Shown here piece after piece: positions 11,096 through 22,124 of a DNA stretch of 64,000 nucleotides. The notes beneath the pieces are model-generated. The model worked only from the letters and a program-made list of their open reading frames with translations, was not told the DNA's origin and did not search any database. Location of the stretch: positions 1 to 64,000 of the forward strand of contig JBAIAA010000508.1 in NCBI GenBank assembly GCA_037893245.1, written 5' to 3'. This DNA is from Crossaster papposus (lineage: Eukaryota > Echinodermata > Asteroidea > Velatida > Solasteridae). Made by a program: the position numbers and the translations under genes. Numbering within the stretch: the stretch's first letter is position 1; each line of letters opens with the position of its first letter.

Positions 11096-11740
11096 TCAAA
11101 TAGGCCGTATTAAAGAACAACATTGAATTTTAACATTACAGTCCTGAATAAATTTAAGAATGTGATGGCAGTTGTATTTTGGGCCAAGAATATGGGTTAT
11201 TGTCATTTGAGTTGGGGAAAAATTTAAAGCATGTTGAAGGTTTTTTCTTTGTTTACTAAATTTGGTACAATCGAGGAGGAAATGTCCAACATCATCACTG
11301 ATCCCACACCTTTCACATAAACCGTCAGGGTGCTTTCCAATGTAAAACATCAATTTATTAAGACCCGTGCACACTCCTAGGCGAAGTCTGTGAAGAACAA
11401 TTTCTTGGGGGTGCTTTTTTCCCCAACTGGTGAACGTAAAAGATGGGTTGGGTTCATAGTGTTTAGAAGGGTCAAGTTGGGGGATGGTTTTTGACCATTG
11501 ATCAATAAGTTGTTTTTTGAGAAAATGTTTGATTTCGGTATCTGAAAAGGGGATACAGTGATCAATGTTGGGTTCAGTTTTTAGGTGGTCTGTTTTGCTA
11601 TAGTGTCAACCGTTTCATTTCCAGAAATCCCAGAGTGGCCAGGGACCCACTCAAAACAAACCGTACTGGCTTGGTGACGAATGGCGGATGTCACATATGA
11701 TTTTGTTTTGTGGGAACGGTTTAGAGATGGCTTGTATAGC
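11096..11740 (-). pseudogene. LINE ORF2 3' part: RNase H motif and C-terminal zinc knuckle
   Basis: Reading down the minus strand, VCFEWVPGHSGISGNE then TVDTIAKQ is the end of an RNase H domain (H and D of the active site). It is followed across a frame change by WGKKHPQEIVLHRLRLGVC and then CERCGISDDVGHFLLDC, the CxxC...H...C knuckle usual at the ORF2 C-terminus. The N-terminal part of RNase H is missing: at about 11741 unrelated sequence begins (GGCGCGGATCCAGGGGGG). Confidence 0.8.
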
Positions 11741-13400
11741 CAGGCGCGGATCCAGGGGGGCTGCGGGGGCACGTGACCCCTCGGGTAAAATGAGTTTAAA
11801 AAAACGTGGGGTGGGGGAAAAGAGGAGGGGGGGGGGGGGGGGTGGGGGGAAAGAGGGGGAGGTGAGAGAAAAAGAAGGAAGGAGGATCGGATCGGAGGAT
11901 CTGCTGTGTCTAATATTTGGCATAAAACTATACTGACAAAAAGGGTTATCAATATATGGAACCCCAGTTTGCGACCCGCACCCGTTCAATTTCTCCATGC
12001 ACATGAAGCCCACTCAGGGTCTCCCCTCGCAGCGAGAGAGCGAGGCTGGACATTGGTGTTATCCGCAGAAGACAGCCTGAACTGAACCCGCCTGGCGCGC
12101 ATCTAGCCGCTCGTTGGTGCTCCGTTAACCAACGTGTGATACTCGGACTACCTGGCATCGAGGTTCGATAAATAACCCCGCGCCTGGTGGGCATGTGGCC
12201 ATTGATTGGCAGTATACTGTCCCCTCTATTGCCAATTTTTTATTGCTGTATATCTGGATGAACGTTTATGTTGTTAATGACCTTGTGTAAGAATGTTAGT
12301 TGGTTGGTTCATGGAGGAATCTTATTCCTCCATGGTTGGTTCCTTATTCCTCCATGGTTGGTTTGTTCATGGAGCTATATGGTTTGTCCAACCCAAGCTC
12401 GGACGTTGTCCGAAAGCTCATCTTTTTGGCGACAGTTTTGCTATATCCAGTTTTGGGTGTGGCCCACATCCATATATACACTTATATGTATATATTATAT
12501 ATTTATAATATATTTATAATCTCCATAATTCTTCATTTTATCTCCATATCATTATTAAAACTTTTGCTAAAAAAATCAGAGGAAAGAGGCCAAGAATCGC
12601 CTCAGATTGCACCACAATTAGCGCTAAGGCAGTCGCTGAAAATGTAGGTGTACAGGGGTTTAACTTCCTCTATCCACTCAAGTGCTATCAATATGACAAA
12701 CTGCTCAGCGATAAAGATAGAGATATACCGTTATTAAGTCGGACATCCGAGTATTTAAGATCCGGTATATAAAAACCACATCCTACGGTATTGAAATCGG
12801 GGTTGAGCCTGGGGAGCCGTCAGTAAAAATATGAAGGAAACTCTTCCAAGTGGTATTAATAATTTAAGTACTAATACTGCATTTGTCATTACTGTCAGTC
12901 AGACCATGGAGGAATAAAAAAGGTCAGACAGGCCACCCGATCGAGAATTTCTGTAGAAACTACTGGTCTATAATAATGCCAATAAGGGAAGTGATTATGA
13001 AGGGGAAAAGTAGTTATGGGATAATTAGTAGATCCGGCCTCGAAGGGGGTTTTATGATGGGAATCATTCCATTTATCGGCAAAGTAATGTTTCTGCCAAT
13101 TATCTACCTCGAGCTGTTGGTTGGGATGGGAAGTATATGAGCTTTAAGCTTTAATAATTATGCATCCAACGAAAATATGATGAGTAGTACCATAATTATG
13201 TGGTACATGTATGACATTTCAAAATGTTCACACAAAGTATTCTTATAATAAGTCGAGAGGTTAATTCATGTATATATATATGCAATTAAATTGATGAATA
13301 ATTGAATAATTGAATAATTTGATTTAATTTATAACAGTCGAGCGACAGCAATGAATTACAATGAAAATTTAATTAATTATTTTGTTTAATTTTTTAGATT
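11741..13400. mobile_element. Foreign sequence interrupting the LINE
   Basis: This 1.66-kb block separates the reverse transcriptase remnant from the RNase H remnant. It starts with GGCGCGGATCCAGGGGGG, followed by a G-rich, low-complexity purine tract to about 11890. It also has three imperfect ATTCCTCCATGGTTGGT units near 12325-12372 and an inverted partner ACCATGGAGGAAT near 12903, then AT-rich sequence from 13140. No protein is recognised; a minus-strand frame at 11949-12194 has no match I know. It may be more than one insertion. Confidence 0.45.
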
Positions 13401-13413
13401 TCAGAGCTGTTGA

Positions 13414-14570
13414 TCAATGACTGTCGTTTTTGTGTGCGTAAATAAAATATTTGATTGTAAATGGGAAAACACATTCTTTTCTGCGTAACCTTGGCCGCTT
13501 GGTTACATTATAGAGATTGGTAAGAAACTGACGCCTCAAGGCTAAAGGTGGCTCTCCACATTCCAAACGAAGTTTATACATGGGTGAACTTTGAATGGCA
13601 CCAGTGCATATCTTACTGGGCTTGGTGCTGACTATCAAGCTTCTGTTTAATAGTGGACGAGGCGGAGTCAAATGCTTCGCAGCCATACTCAAGGTGAGGC
13701 TTAATGAGGGCGGAGTAAAGCTGAAAGAGGGTCTTACAATCAGGTACACCAAGATTGGATATTTTCAAGACTCCTCTGAATTTTCTTTTCAAGAAAAGTT
13801 ATATTTCTGTTGGATTTTCAGATAGCTATATTGTCGGCATACCTGGCTTCAGGAGAATGTTGGGAGAGATCATTGACAGCGATGTTAAATAATATTGGAC
13901 TAATATAATAACACTGCCCTGTGGAACACCGTTTTCAAGTGTTTGTTCCTTAGATAAGGTATTATTTATCTTGGCCTGGATTTTTCTGTCACTTAAGAAA
14001 TTATTTATCCATATAGTAATACGACCATGAATGCCCAGAGTTTAATAATGATACCTTTTCGCCAGAGCATATCATATGCCTTTTCTAGATCTAAAAATAC
14101 AACCAGAGTACATTCTTTATTAGCACGAGCCTTAATATTGATTGAGGATTCAAGCTGTACAATGTGATCCTTAGTGCTTCTTCCCTTTCGAAACCCACTA
14201 TGGTTCATAGAGATAAGATTATTGTTTTCAAGAAACCAAAGTAAGCGAGTTGACCATTCGCTCCATTAATTTACTGAAAGTAGAGGTGAGGTCTATTATG
14301 AGGTAGGTTTAGAGGCATCTTTCCCAGGTTTGATGATAGGGATTAGAATGGCATCATTCCATTGCTTTGGGCATTGTGAAGTGTGCCAAATCACATTTAA
14401 GATGATCAGGAGGTATTCTCTGATCTTAGTGGGGAGATGCTTTATAATGGAATTAACTTCGGTGAAGCTATCAGCAAAATCTTCAACTTTGTCAGCATCA
14501 CTAACTGGATCGATGTTATTGTGTTGAATGACTGGGATGCTATTATGACTTCGTGTTTTTTTCTAAACGT
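13414..14570 (-). pseudogene. LINE reverse transcriptase remnant
   Basis: Recognisable motifs in order on the minus strand are: GFRKGRSTKDHIVQLESSI (14199-14143), VVFLDLEKAYD (the first catalytic Asp), NGVPQGS, YADNIAI near 13820, LIKPHLEYGCEAFDS, and GEPPLALRRQFL. The usual YADD catalytic pair reads YADN, so the second aspartate is lost. Several frameshifts and stops split it. This piece would have copied RNA at the target site in the live element. Confidence 0.85.
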
Positions 14571-14799
14571 TTGATCTTGTTCCAAATTAATTTGGTGTTG
14601 GTTTTGGGGTTAAAATCATTGCAAAAGTTTTCCCAATCTTACTTTTTAGCGTTCTTTATTGTTTTCCTGGCGATAGCACAAGTTTTGTTGTACATTATAA
14701 AGTCAGCTGGAAGACATGTTTTTCTAAGCTGTTTTAGGGCATTCTTTTTATCATTAATGGCTTTTTGGCAATCTTCACCCCATCAAGATGAAGGTTTTT

Positions 14800-15420
14800 T
14801 GGGGTGGTCAGGGTTTCGGTATGGAGCTGGTCATAGCAACATCAAGCTGATCCATGAAACAACTGTGGACATTCTCGATGTCATCAGAAGTATCCGGCTC
14901 AGTTATGTGAGTATTACATGCATCATAAAAATTTCCCCAATCTGCTCGCTTGAGTGACCACTTTGGAGTAGCTTTGGTAGAATTACGATGAAAAGGGTGG
15001 TTAATTTCTATGATCATGGGGCAATGATCGCTTCCCCAAGTATCAATAAGAACAGACCAGTTACTTTTAGCAGCTATGCCAGGAGAAACAGGAGTAACAT
15101 CAATGCAGGGAAGCTTGAGTTCTGAGATTTGTTAACTCGTGTATATACCCTCGCCAGAATTAATACAAACCATTTGATTGTGGGAAAGGACATCTTCTAT
15201 AATCTGCCCATTGTGGTCAGTTTAAGTTGTGCTACCCCAGAGGGGATTGTGACCATTAAGGTCTCCACAGAAGATGGTCTATCTACAATTGACTTTTTCA
15301 AAAAGTGTGTTAAGTTTGTTAAATTCTAGCGAGGTACAGCGGTTATAAACATTGACTATATTGGTTTTATTTCTATTTGCGTCCTAAACTTCGGCAATTT
15401 GGTATTCTATGGTATCATTT
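14800..15420 (-). pseudogene. LINE apurinic-type endonuclease remnant
   Basis: Pieces in broken frames read FCGDLNGHNPLWGS, GTRVNKSQNSS-like residues, and then SDHCPMIIEINHPFH, the last being the catalytic Asp-His pair of the exonuclease-endonuclease-phosphatase fold. It is followed by TPKWSLKRADWGNFYD, the start of the linker to the reverse transcriptase. From 15420 to 15830 I see only decayed sequence with no motif. Confidence 0.75.
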
Positions 15421-15837
15421 TGAACCATTACTCTATTTTTTAAATTATTCAGTCACTTACATGCCTTAGAAAATGTTATTGAAGTAAGGAGAAACACCAA
15501 AATAAACTTTTCGAAAAATAAAAATAAAATATATACCCAAATATGGGAATAAACATACTACACGGCAGGGTTTATACGATTTATGCAAATTAGACATAGG
15601 CCTATTTCTAACACTTGGATTTTTAAATATTTTTAGTATGTAATTCTAGGGACCTTATAGAAGTGTACTGTGGTGAAAAAAGATTTGTTACAATTTGTTT
15701 GAGGTCAACAATACAAAATTTGGTATTTTGACTGGACTATGTCTTTGGCGTGGATTGACTGAATGTTTCTGGATAGATGGAGATGTCTGCTTTTATGGTT
15801 TTGGTTGCGTCTGCATAGGATATGTTATAGGAAATCC

Positions 15838-16073
15838 TCAGACCCTGGATCTTCTTCTCCTGCCTGATGGTGTTACAGCCTCCATACGCTGAGGAGTGGT
15901 TTTCCCCAAAACGGCAACACTTGACTTGATGTCTTGATCACGTTGTTGGAACTCGTCATATATGTGAGCTCCACCACAACGTACGCAGCGTGTCGAAATT
16001 CGGCAATTTGACGCAGTATGGCCCAATCTCTGGCAGTTAAAACAGCGGATCACAGGGGGATGTATAGGGCTTA
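15838..16073 (-). pseudogene. LINE ORF1 (gag-like) C-terminal part with CCHC knuckle
   Basis: The minus strand reads PPVIRCFNCQRLGHTASNC and, eight residues on, CVRCGGAH: one full CCHC zinc knuckle and a second partial one, the standard nucleic-acid-binding module of LINE ORF1 proteins. The frame runs straight into the terminus of the 3.8-kb DNA transposon; the upstream half of ORF1 resumes on its other side at 19918. Confidence 0.85.
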
Positions 16074-16419
16074 AGGCGCTGTCACACTGTTGCGTATGGC
16101 ACCAGCGTATGATTTGCGTATTAAAATTCAAAAAATATTTTGCATACGCACAACAAGCCCTTGAAAATACAGAATTGTGCGTATACTTACCGTATTGAAC
16201 CTATTTGTAGCGTATGAGTAGCGTACGGCCAGCGTATAGCCTGCGTATGACCAGCGAATGTCAGCAAAGTCAGCGTCTGCCAGCGTATGACCAGCGTATG
16301 TCAGCGTATAACCAGCGTATGGGCTGCGTATGGCCAGCGTACTATGCGTATGGATAGCGTATTAGTAGCGTATTCACAGCGCATGCCCAGCGTGCCGCCT
16401 ATCACGTGACAAGTGGCTA

Positions 16420-16516
16420 CCCAGCAAACACATAACGTTTCAGGAACGTTTCCAGAACGTTCACATAACGTTAAAACGTTCTGGGAACGTTCCTAAAACG
16501 TAATGTGTTAGCTGGG
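16420..16516. mobile_element. 97-bp palindromic element, CCCAGC termini with ACGTTC repeats
   Basis: It begins CCCAGCAAACACATAACGTT and ends with a near-perfect reverse complement (TGTGTTAGCTGGG), flanked by TA on each side. The inside is AACGTTC/GAACGTT repeats. It sits between the subterminal array and the accessory-protein remnant of the host transposon. A diverged half-copy lies at about 56060-56207. Confidence 0.75.
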
Positions 16517-16519
16517 TAT

Positions 16520-17314
16520 AAGCGGCGGTATTTTCACATTGCAAGATATCTTGATGCTGCCGAGAATGCCTGCGCTGACCTGGAAATTGGCCTGGATGAG
16601 CTCACCCCTACCCCCTCATCCCCCCTTCAGCCTCACGCAAGTGACCTCACGAACCGGACGGCGCCCTCCTTGAGTTCCTACAGAAGAGAGTTGCTGAGTC
16701 ACGCACCATCCTCAAGGACCTTTCCAAAGCCCAGAAGCAGCCCATCACAGCCCGAACAGCCTTTGCCAACTACGTTCGAGACAGACTGCTGACCATGTCC
16801 TAGGCCAAGTACAAGAAGACAAGGTCCACCATCAACAGGTTGCTGTCTGACCTGATGGATGAGGACAGTGATGGTGACTTTCTAAGTGCCATGGGAGCTC
16901 CCCCATCCAAGAAACCCAGCAGCCCGCCACTCTCAAGCACCTCACCAACTGCGGCCCAGTTCAGCACCGTCCTTTGGCTCGTACGACTCCTCAGCACCAT
17001 CAACCTCCGAGCAGTATCAGCCAGCTCCCCACATGTGGAGCAACGTGCCTCCAGCATCATCAGTGTGAGGTTCACAATCTATGGAGTACAATGAGCAGTA
17101 CCACCAGCAACCCTTACATAATCCACATCAGCAGATGCCTCCACATCCTTCTCTACCCCACATGATGCCTTCTCCTCAGCAACCTTCTCAGCAAACTCAG
17201 CAGCAGCAGCAGCAGCAGCAACAGCGCACCCCACCACCACCACAGTGTCTGCCTAGTTCGGGCACAGCCTTACAGACCAGCTTCCCGAACATTTCCGGTC
17301 TGTCCAACATCTAA
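16520..17314 (+). pseudogene. Accessory DNA-binding protein remnant of the Harbinger-like element
   Basis: Pieced across at least two frames, the plus strand gives LLEFLQKRVAESRTILKDLS, then ITARTAFANYVRDRLLTMS, an in-frame stop, AKYKKTRSTINRLLSDLMDE, and a tail rich in Pro, Ser and Gln. The tail contains about nine consecutive Gln near 17200-17225 and ends at a stop near 17312. The helical block followed by a low-complexity tail resembles the MADF/BESS or Myb-like second protein of PIF/Harbinger elements, which helps the transposase bind its ends. Family placement is by resemblance only. Confidence 0.5.
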
Positions 17315-17322
17315 GGACTTAG

Positions 17323-19035
17323 CCCTTACAGAAATATCCCATGGAAATCCCATGGGAAATTTTCCCATTGGATTTCCATGGTGAATTGGACATGGGAAAC
17401 CCATGGGGCCTGCATGGGTATCCCATGGGATCCTGCATGGGATCCCATGGAGGATCCCATGAAGGATCCCATGAAGGATCCCATGAAGGATCCCATGGGG
17501 TACGTCCCATGGAGGATAAAATGGGTTAATGAATGTTTTCAGATTATCGCACCCCCCCCCCCCTTCCTTGATTAATTTTTCCCTGTTGCGTTAACGTTTT
17601 ACCACGTGTTATGACACTATGTGCATTGTGGGTGTTGTCTCACAAGGTATATCAGATGGGGTTTAATTGCCCCATGTACCATTATATGGAGTGTATAAGC
17701 ACATGAATTCGCATTTTTGTATCACTGTGGAGACATGGCTTTGTTCTCGTGTACAAAATGGTTAGAAAGTCGAGCACGTTTTTCAAAATGCTCCCATTTT
17801 AACCATAATTTTTTTCCTGGGTTGAAATTTTGACCCAATATACCCTATATTATACCCTAACCCAAACACTAACCCTAACCCACATCCTAATCCTAGTTTT
17901 TGAGTAATTTAAGTAAAATCCAAAAATCTAATTCGTGAAATTCCCAATGGAGACCTATTCATCTATAGAAATTTACCCTCCGGAGACGTTTTGTCTCCAT
18001 TGTACACATTGTGTTCATGTCTCCAGAGGGTACCGTATTTCGGAACTCAATAACCAATACATGTATCTTTGCTCCTACACCACTGTTCATGTTGTACCAT
18101 ATTATCACTGCATTCCCAATACATTTTCTCATAAATGTTTCCAATCATAATAATAACTGAATCAAAATTATCCGTAGGTCTTTAATGTGCAAATTCTCCA
18201 CATAAAAATAACACTGTTTGCTTTATTAGACTTACTTAATTAACATAAAAATTAAAAAACTGGAATTACAACAGTCATAACTAACGCAATTCTCACAAAA
18301 ATATCTCATGTGTTCCTCCATGGAGTTTCCCCCATGGTGTTTCCCCCATGGTGTTTCCCCCATGGTGTTTCCCCCATGGTGTTTCCCCCATGGTGTTTCC
18401 CCCATGGTGTTTCCCCCATGGTGTTTCCTCCATGGAGTTTCCCCCATGGTGTTCCCCCCATGGTGTTTCCCCCATGGTGTTTCCCCCATGGTGTTTCCCC
18501 CATGGTGTTTCCCCCATGGTGTTTCCCCCATGGTGTTTTCCCCATGGTGTTTTCCCATGGTGTTTTCCCATGGTGTTTTCCCATGGTGTTCCCCCCATGG
18601 TGTTCCCCCCATGTTGTTCTCCCCATGGTGTTCTCCCCATGGTGTTCACCCCATGGTGTTCACCCCATGTTGTTCATCCCATGGTGTTTATCCCATGACG
18701 TTTATCTCATGGCATTTTTCCCATGGTGTTTACCCCATGGTGTTTATCCCATGGTGTACAAATCAGAATCCCATGGTGTTCCCATAGTGTTCCCATGGGA
18801 TCCCATAGTAACCCCAATGACTCAATGGGAACAAATCAGAATCCCATTGTGTTCCAATTATGTTCCCATGGGATCCCATGGTGTTCCCATGGTCTTATCA
18901 TGGGATCCTCAATGAGACACCATGGGATCAATGGGAACAGATTAATATCCCATGGGGTTCCCATGGGGTTCCCATGGGATCCCATGGGATCCCATGGGAA
19001 TCCCATGGGAATCTCATGGGACATTTTTGTAAGGG
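17323..19035. mobile_element. CCATGG-rich element with CCCTTACA termini
   Basis: The left end CCCTTACAGAAATATCCCAT and the right end (reverse complement CCCTTACAAAAATGTCCCAT) form inverted termini about 1.7 kb apart. Next to both ends are runs of CCCATGGGATCC-like motifs. The centre (about 17530-18300) is AT-rich and non-coding. It separates the accessory-protein remnant from the transposase remnant, so it was inserted into the Harbinger-like element. Superfamily and target duplication are unclear. Confidence 0.65.
18306..18775 (+). repeat. 15-bp minisatellite around CCATGG
   Basis: The unit CCATGGTGTTTCCCC repeats about 30 times; early units are uniform and later ones drift (CATGGTGTTCACCC, CATGGTGTTTATCCC). 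Each unit holds the palindrome CCATGG. Since 15 is a multiple of three, several frames stay open on both strands for 100-200 codons; these are artefacts. Confidence 0.95.
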
Positions 19036-19330
19036 AGTGGCTACCTGGATCCTCCTCTTGATCTCGGTTCTCAGGATGGGGAACATCTGGGGGGGGGGGG
19101 GGCATCCGCATGAAGTTCTTGAATGGTCTTTGGTCTTCGTTTCGGAGCTCCAGCAAAAGCTTGTCGTAAAGGTCAAACTGCCGTCGCCTGCCGATCCATG
19201 GTCTCACCCAAACTTCACGTCTTCTTCTTCTTCTCCTCCTACTTCTTCAGATTATGTTCTGTTGGATCTGGTGAACTGCAAAATCGATCAGATCATGCTA
19301 GTGCTGGAGAAGAGCTAGCCCCATCCTCTC
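19036..19330 (-). pseudogene. Harbinger-type transposase, N-terminal remnant
   Basis: Minus-strand reading gives RPWIGRRRQFDLYDKLLLEL, then RNEDQRPFKNFMRMPP, closely like the start of PIF/Harbinger transposases, where a Tyr-x-x-Leu...Glu-Leu block precedes RMxxxxF. After a poly-C slip at 19090-19102 the frame continues as MFPILRTEIKRRIQ in another phase. The catalytic DDE part is absent. An upstream start is not certain. Confidence 0.65.
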
Positions 19331-19920
19331 TGGTCTAAGGTCAAAGAAGAACTGAAGAAGAGCTAGAAATAGGAGCCTATATATATATACTTTCTCAAAA
19401 CGCTGGCAATACGCTGGGATATACGCTGGCCATACGCCAATAATACGCTAGTTGTACGCTAAATACGTTACTCAATCGTCAGGCATACGCCAATATGTCT
19501 ATATACGTTGCAGATACGTCAGACATAAAAATTACGTTAGAAGTACGTTACTCATGCGCTATCAATACGCTAGCTGTATGGTAAACCTTCATGCCAACCT
19601 ATGGCAACTTATGTCCAGCGTACTCGACCTATGCGTAACCTACCTCTGGCGTACCTCTGGCGTATTCAGCGTATGCCTAGCGTATGCTTAGCGTATGAAC
19701 CATACGCAGGCATACGCACACAATTTTTAAGCGTGCTTAAAAAATGTGTTCGGCCTCTGCGTATCCCAGCGTATATCAGCGTATAGCACCGTGCTTGTAA
19801 CGTATACAACCTATCCCTAACGTACACCTACCGTATGTCAGCGTAGGCCTGCGAATGAGTGATATTTTAATACGCAACTCATACGCTGGTGCCATACGCA
19901 ACAGTGTGACAGCGCCTTTA

Positions 19921-20608
19921 ACGGTAACAAACTCTTAGCCAAGTTGAATGTTAGTGGGGAGGATTGGGGTATTGAAGGTCAAGCATATGGACACACTCTT
20001 CTCTAACTGCCCATCTCTTCTAGGCGTCTGACGTCTTTTTTTCAGGGCTACGGGGATGTCGTCATCGGTGATGTAAATGGGAATGCCTGTGATGACTCCC
20101 TTGCTCTGGGTCTCAGACTTGGCGTATTCGGTAGTTACGGTCCATTGGTCGAGTTGTGAGATCCCTTTGAGTTTCTTCGCTTGGGCCGGAGTGTGACATT
20201 TAACTGTTATTCCACCTTGGCTGTTTTTGGAGACATTTTTGATAAGGTTGCCATCGATTTTATTGAGAGCCTTAGCGATTTTGATTGGCTAATTTTGGCA
20301 AGTTTGATGTCAGGGGACTAATTTATTATGATCATAGTGGGTTGGTTTTGTTTTTTGTGTGTGTTACGGCGTTTCGGGTAATTCACTGTGTCATTATCAG
20401 AATCTGAATATACATCATCGTAGTTTAAGTTAGGGTTGGGTCGTTTTCTACTCGTTTTTTGCGACCAGGAGCTATTTTGTGCCTGACTCATCAGTACGTC
20501 GAGGGTAGAGCGTGGTTGTTCATCTTACTGGGGGATTTGCGTTTCGATGGATGCATTTTGGGACAGTTGATCCCATGGCGTATCGGATTCTGTGCCATTA
20601 TCGGCCAT
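19921..20608 (-). pseudogene. LINE ORF1 (gag-like) N-terminal part
   Basis: From an ATG at 20608 the minus strand gives MADNGTESDTPWDQLSQNAS, an in-frame stop, then MSQAQNSSWSQKTSRKRPN and, after further stops, GGITVKCHTPAQAKKLKGIS and GVITGIPIYITDDDIPVALK. The last two resemble the RNA-recognition-like core of LINE ORF1 proteins. It ends at the TTA target duplication, and its continuation with the zinc knuckle is at 16073-15838. Confidence 0.7.
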
Positions 20609-22124
20609 TTCTGACCGATTTCAGGGTATGAGCTTACATAAATAAAAATAATAGTAATACGGCCTCTTGATCTCTTAATATTGCTAATTACCAATGAGTA
20701 GATGGTAGATTACAGGAAGACTAGAAAGAATGGGCTGTCACTGACACTGACAGAGTCTGTGACGCAGCTGAAATTCAAAATTTTCGCGCGCTCCGAGACC
20801 GCACTCCTTTAGGGCTCAAGCCTCACACCTCATGTGTGTGATGATGATGCCTGCCAAACAGTTTGCCCACGAAATTTTACTCTGGCGCCCCTGCAGTGGC
20901 CCTGGTTAATGTCTGTGGTTGTTTCCGACTGGTTCCTATTAACAGATAAACCATTGATCTCTATTATATAGACTGGATACGACAATTTGTATGTGTTTGT
21001 GCACGAACGCGTGATTCGAAACAATGGCGGTGCGCTTTCTGCAGTAGGGTAAACGCGGCATGTGTATTCACTCTGGAAACTTGAGTAGTTATCGAGATTA
21101 TCGGATTTTTTTATTCGTATGGGGGTATGAGGAATTTAAGCGCTCTGCCAATAAAAATCATTAAAAAAACATTAAATTAACAACAGACACATAAAGAATT
21201 GAATGGTGGTATTGAATTTTTAAAAGGAAATGGAACACCCATGGGGCCTATAACCATGGAAGAACAAAATTGAACCGCACAAAAGAAATTATATTCATAT
21301 TTTAAATGCAAAACAAATGTATTACAAAAAGGACATAAAAACAAGTACTTTTGTGTATTCGTGTTGCTCTCTTCATCATACATGTACCAACTTTTATATC
21401 AATAAACAATAACACATTTGTATATATAAAATGTGAATAAGTATAACTTCCGATATACATGAGTCAAAAAGAAATTATTTCTGAAAATCTTTTGAAAAGA
21501 AACATGAAAGTGCATCTATCGTTGGTCCACAAAACAAAATTACACCAAAAACCCAATTTCAAATTACTTTCAAACTGGGGACAGCTGCAAAAACAGCTGC
21601 AGTAGGGTCACAACTGATGTAACTTTGGAATCAATTTAAATTTGAATTACGGTTGTCCAATTTGAATTTCAATGTTTGTCATTTCATAATTATTTATTTA
21701 TTTATTACACGATTTCTAAACTGAATAAAAAGATCAACACAAGCTGTTTTATATCAATGTCGGTACAAATGTTATAAAAAGTAGGATAATTTAAACAGCA
21801 ATACAAAAAGCAACAATTAAAATCATTTAAAGTAGAGTTTCTTATATAAACATTTACAATTATAAAACGATGACAACATCTGAATTGATGAAGGAATAAT
21901 TATTAAAAACCTTTGCCCCAGCATACTTACGACTGCTTGAAGAAATCAATATTGGGTTTAGGGAAGGAGAGGCTAATCTTAGCAATTTGGTATCAAAATC
22001 AAGAACATCCAAATTGCTGCAACTGATAAGATGAGATAAAGCGTACAAAATTGTATCATCTGGTACAGTATTAAAAGTAAGTTTGTTAGTGTATTCAGGA
22101 TTCCTCCAATTCCTCCAATAACAT
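20609..22124. other. Intergenic stretch without features
   Basis: AT-rich sequence with no supported gene. All frames are under 70 codons and have no domain or splice support. Confidence 0.5.

Larger units (their letters stand above)
16074..19917. mobile_element. PIF/Harbinger-like element with remnants of both its genes
   Basis: TTA lies at 16071-16073 and 19918-19920, and the termini AGGCGCTGTCACACTGTTGC and its reverse complement match for at least 35 bases. The ends hold dozens of CAGCGTATG-like motifs (about 16130-16400 and 19395-19910). Inside are a plus-strand remnant of a low-complexity DNA-binding accessory protein and, converging on it, the N-terminus of a transposase. That pair, with the TTA duplication, fits PIF/Harbinger. 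The middle is replaced by a CCATGG-rich insertion, so the element could not move by itself. Confidence 0.85.
11096..20608 (-). mobile_element. I/Jockey-type LINE, fragmented, with nested insertions
   Basis: A non-LTR retrotransposon runs on the minus strand. In order are a gag-like ORF1 (from ATG at 20608) with a CCHC knuckle, an apurinic-type endonuclease (GDLNGHNPLWGS, SDH), a reverse transcriptase, an RNase H (WVPGHSG) and a C-terminal CxxC knuckle. RNase H together with an endonuclease points to the I group. It is broken by frameshifts and stops, by the Harbinger-like element at 16074-19917, and by foreign sequence at about 11741-13400. It is not active. True ends and target duplication were not found. 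Confidence 0.85.

Noticed and set aside
17857..17895. Telomere-like ACCCTAACCC units
   Set aside because: Only about four imperfect units within transposon sequence; too short to call an interstitial telomere.
18232..18915. Frames of 100-200 codons on both strands over the CCATGG array
   Set aside because: A 15-bp repeat without stops gives open frames on both strands; they overlap each other and have no domain.
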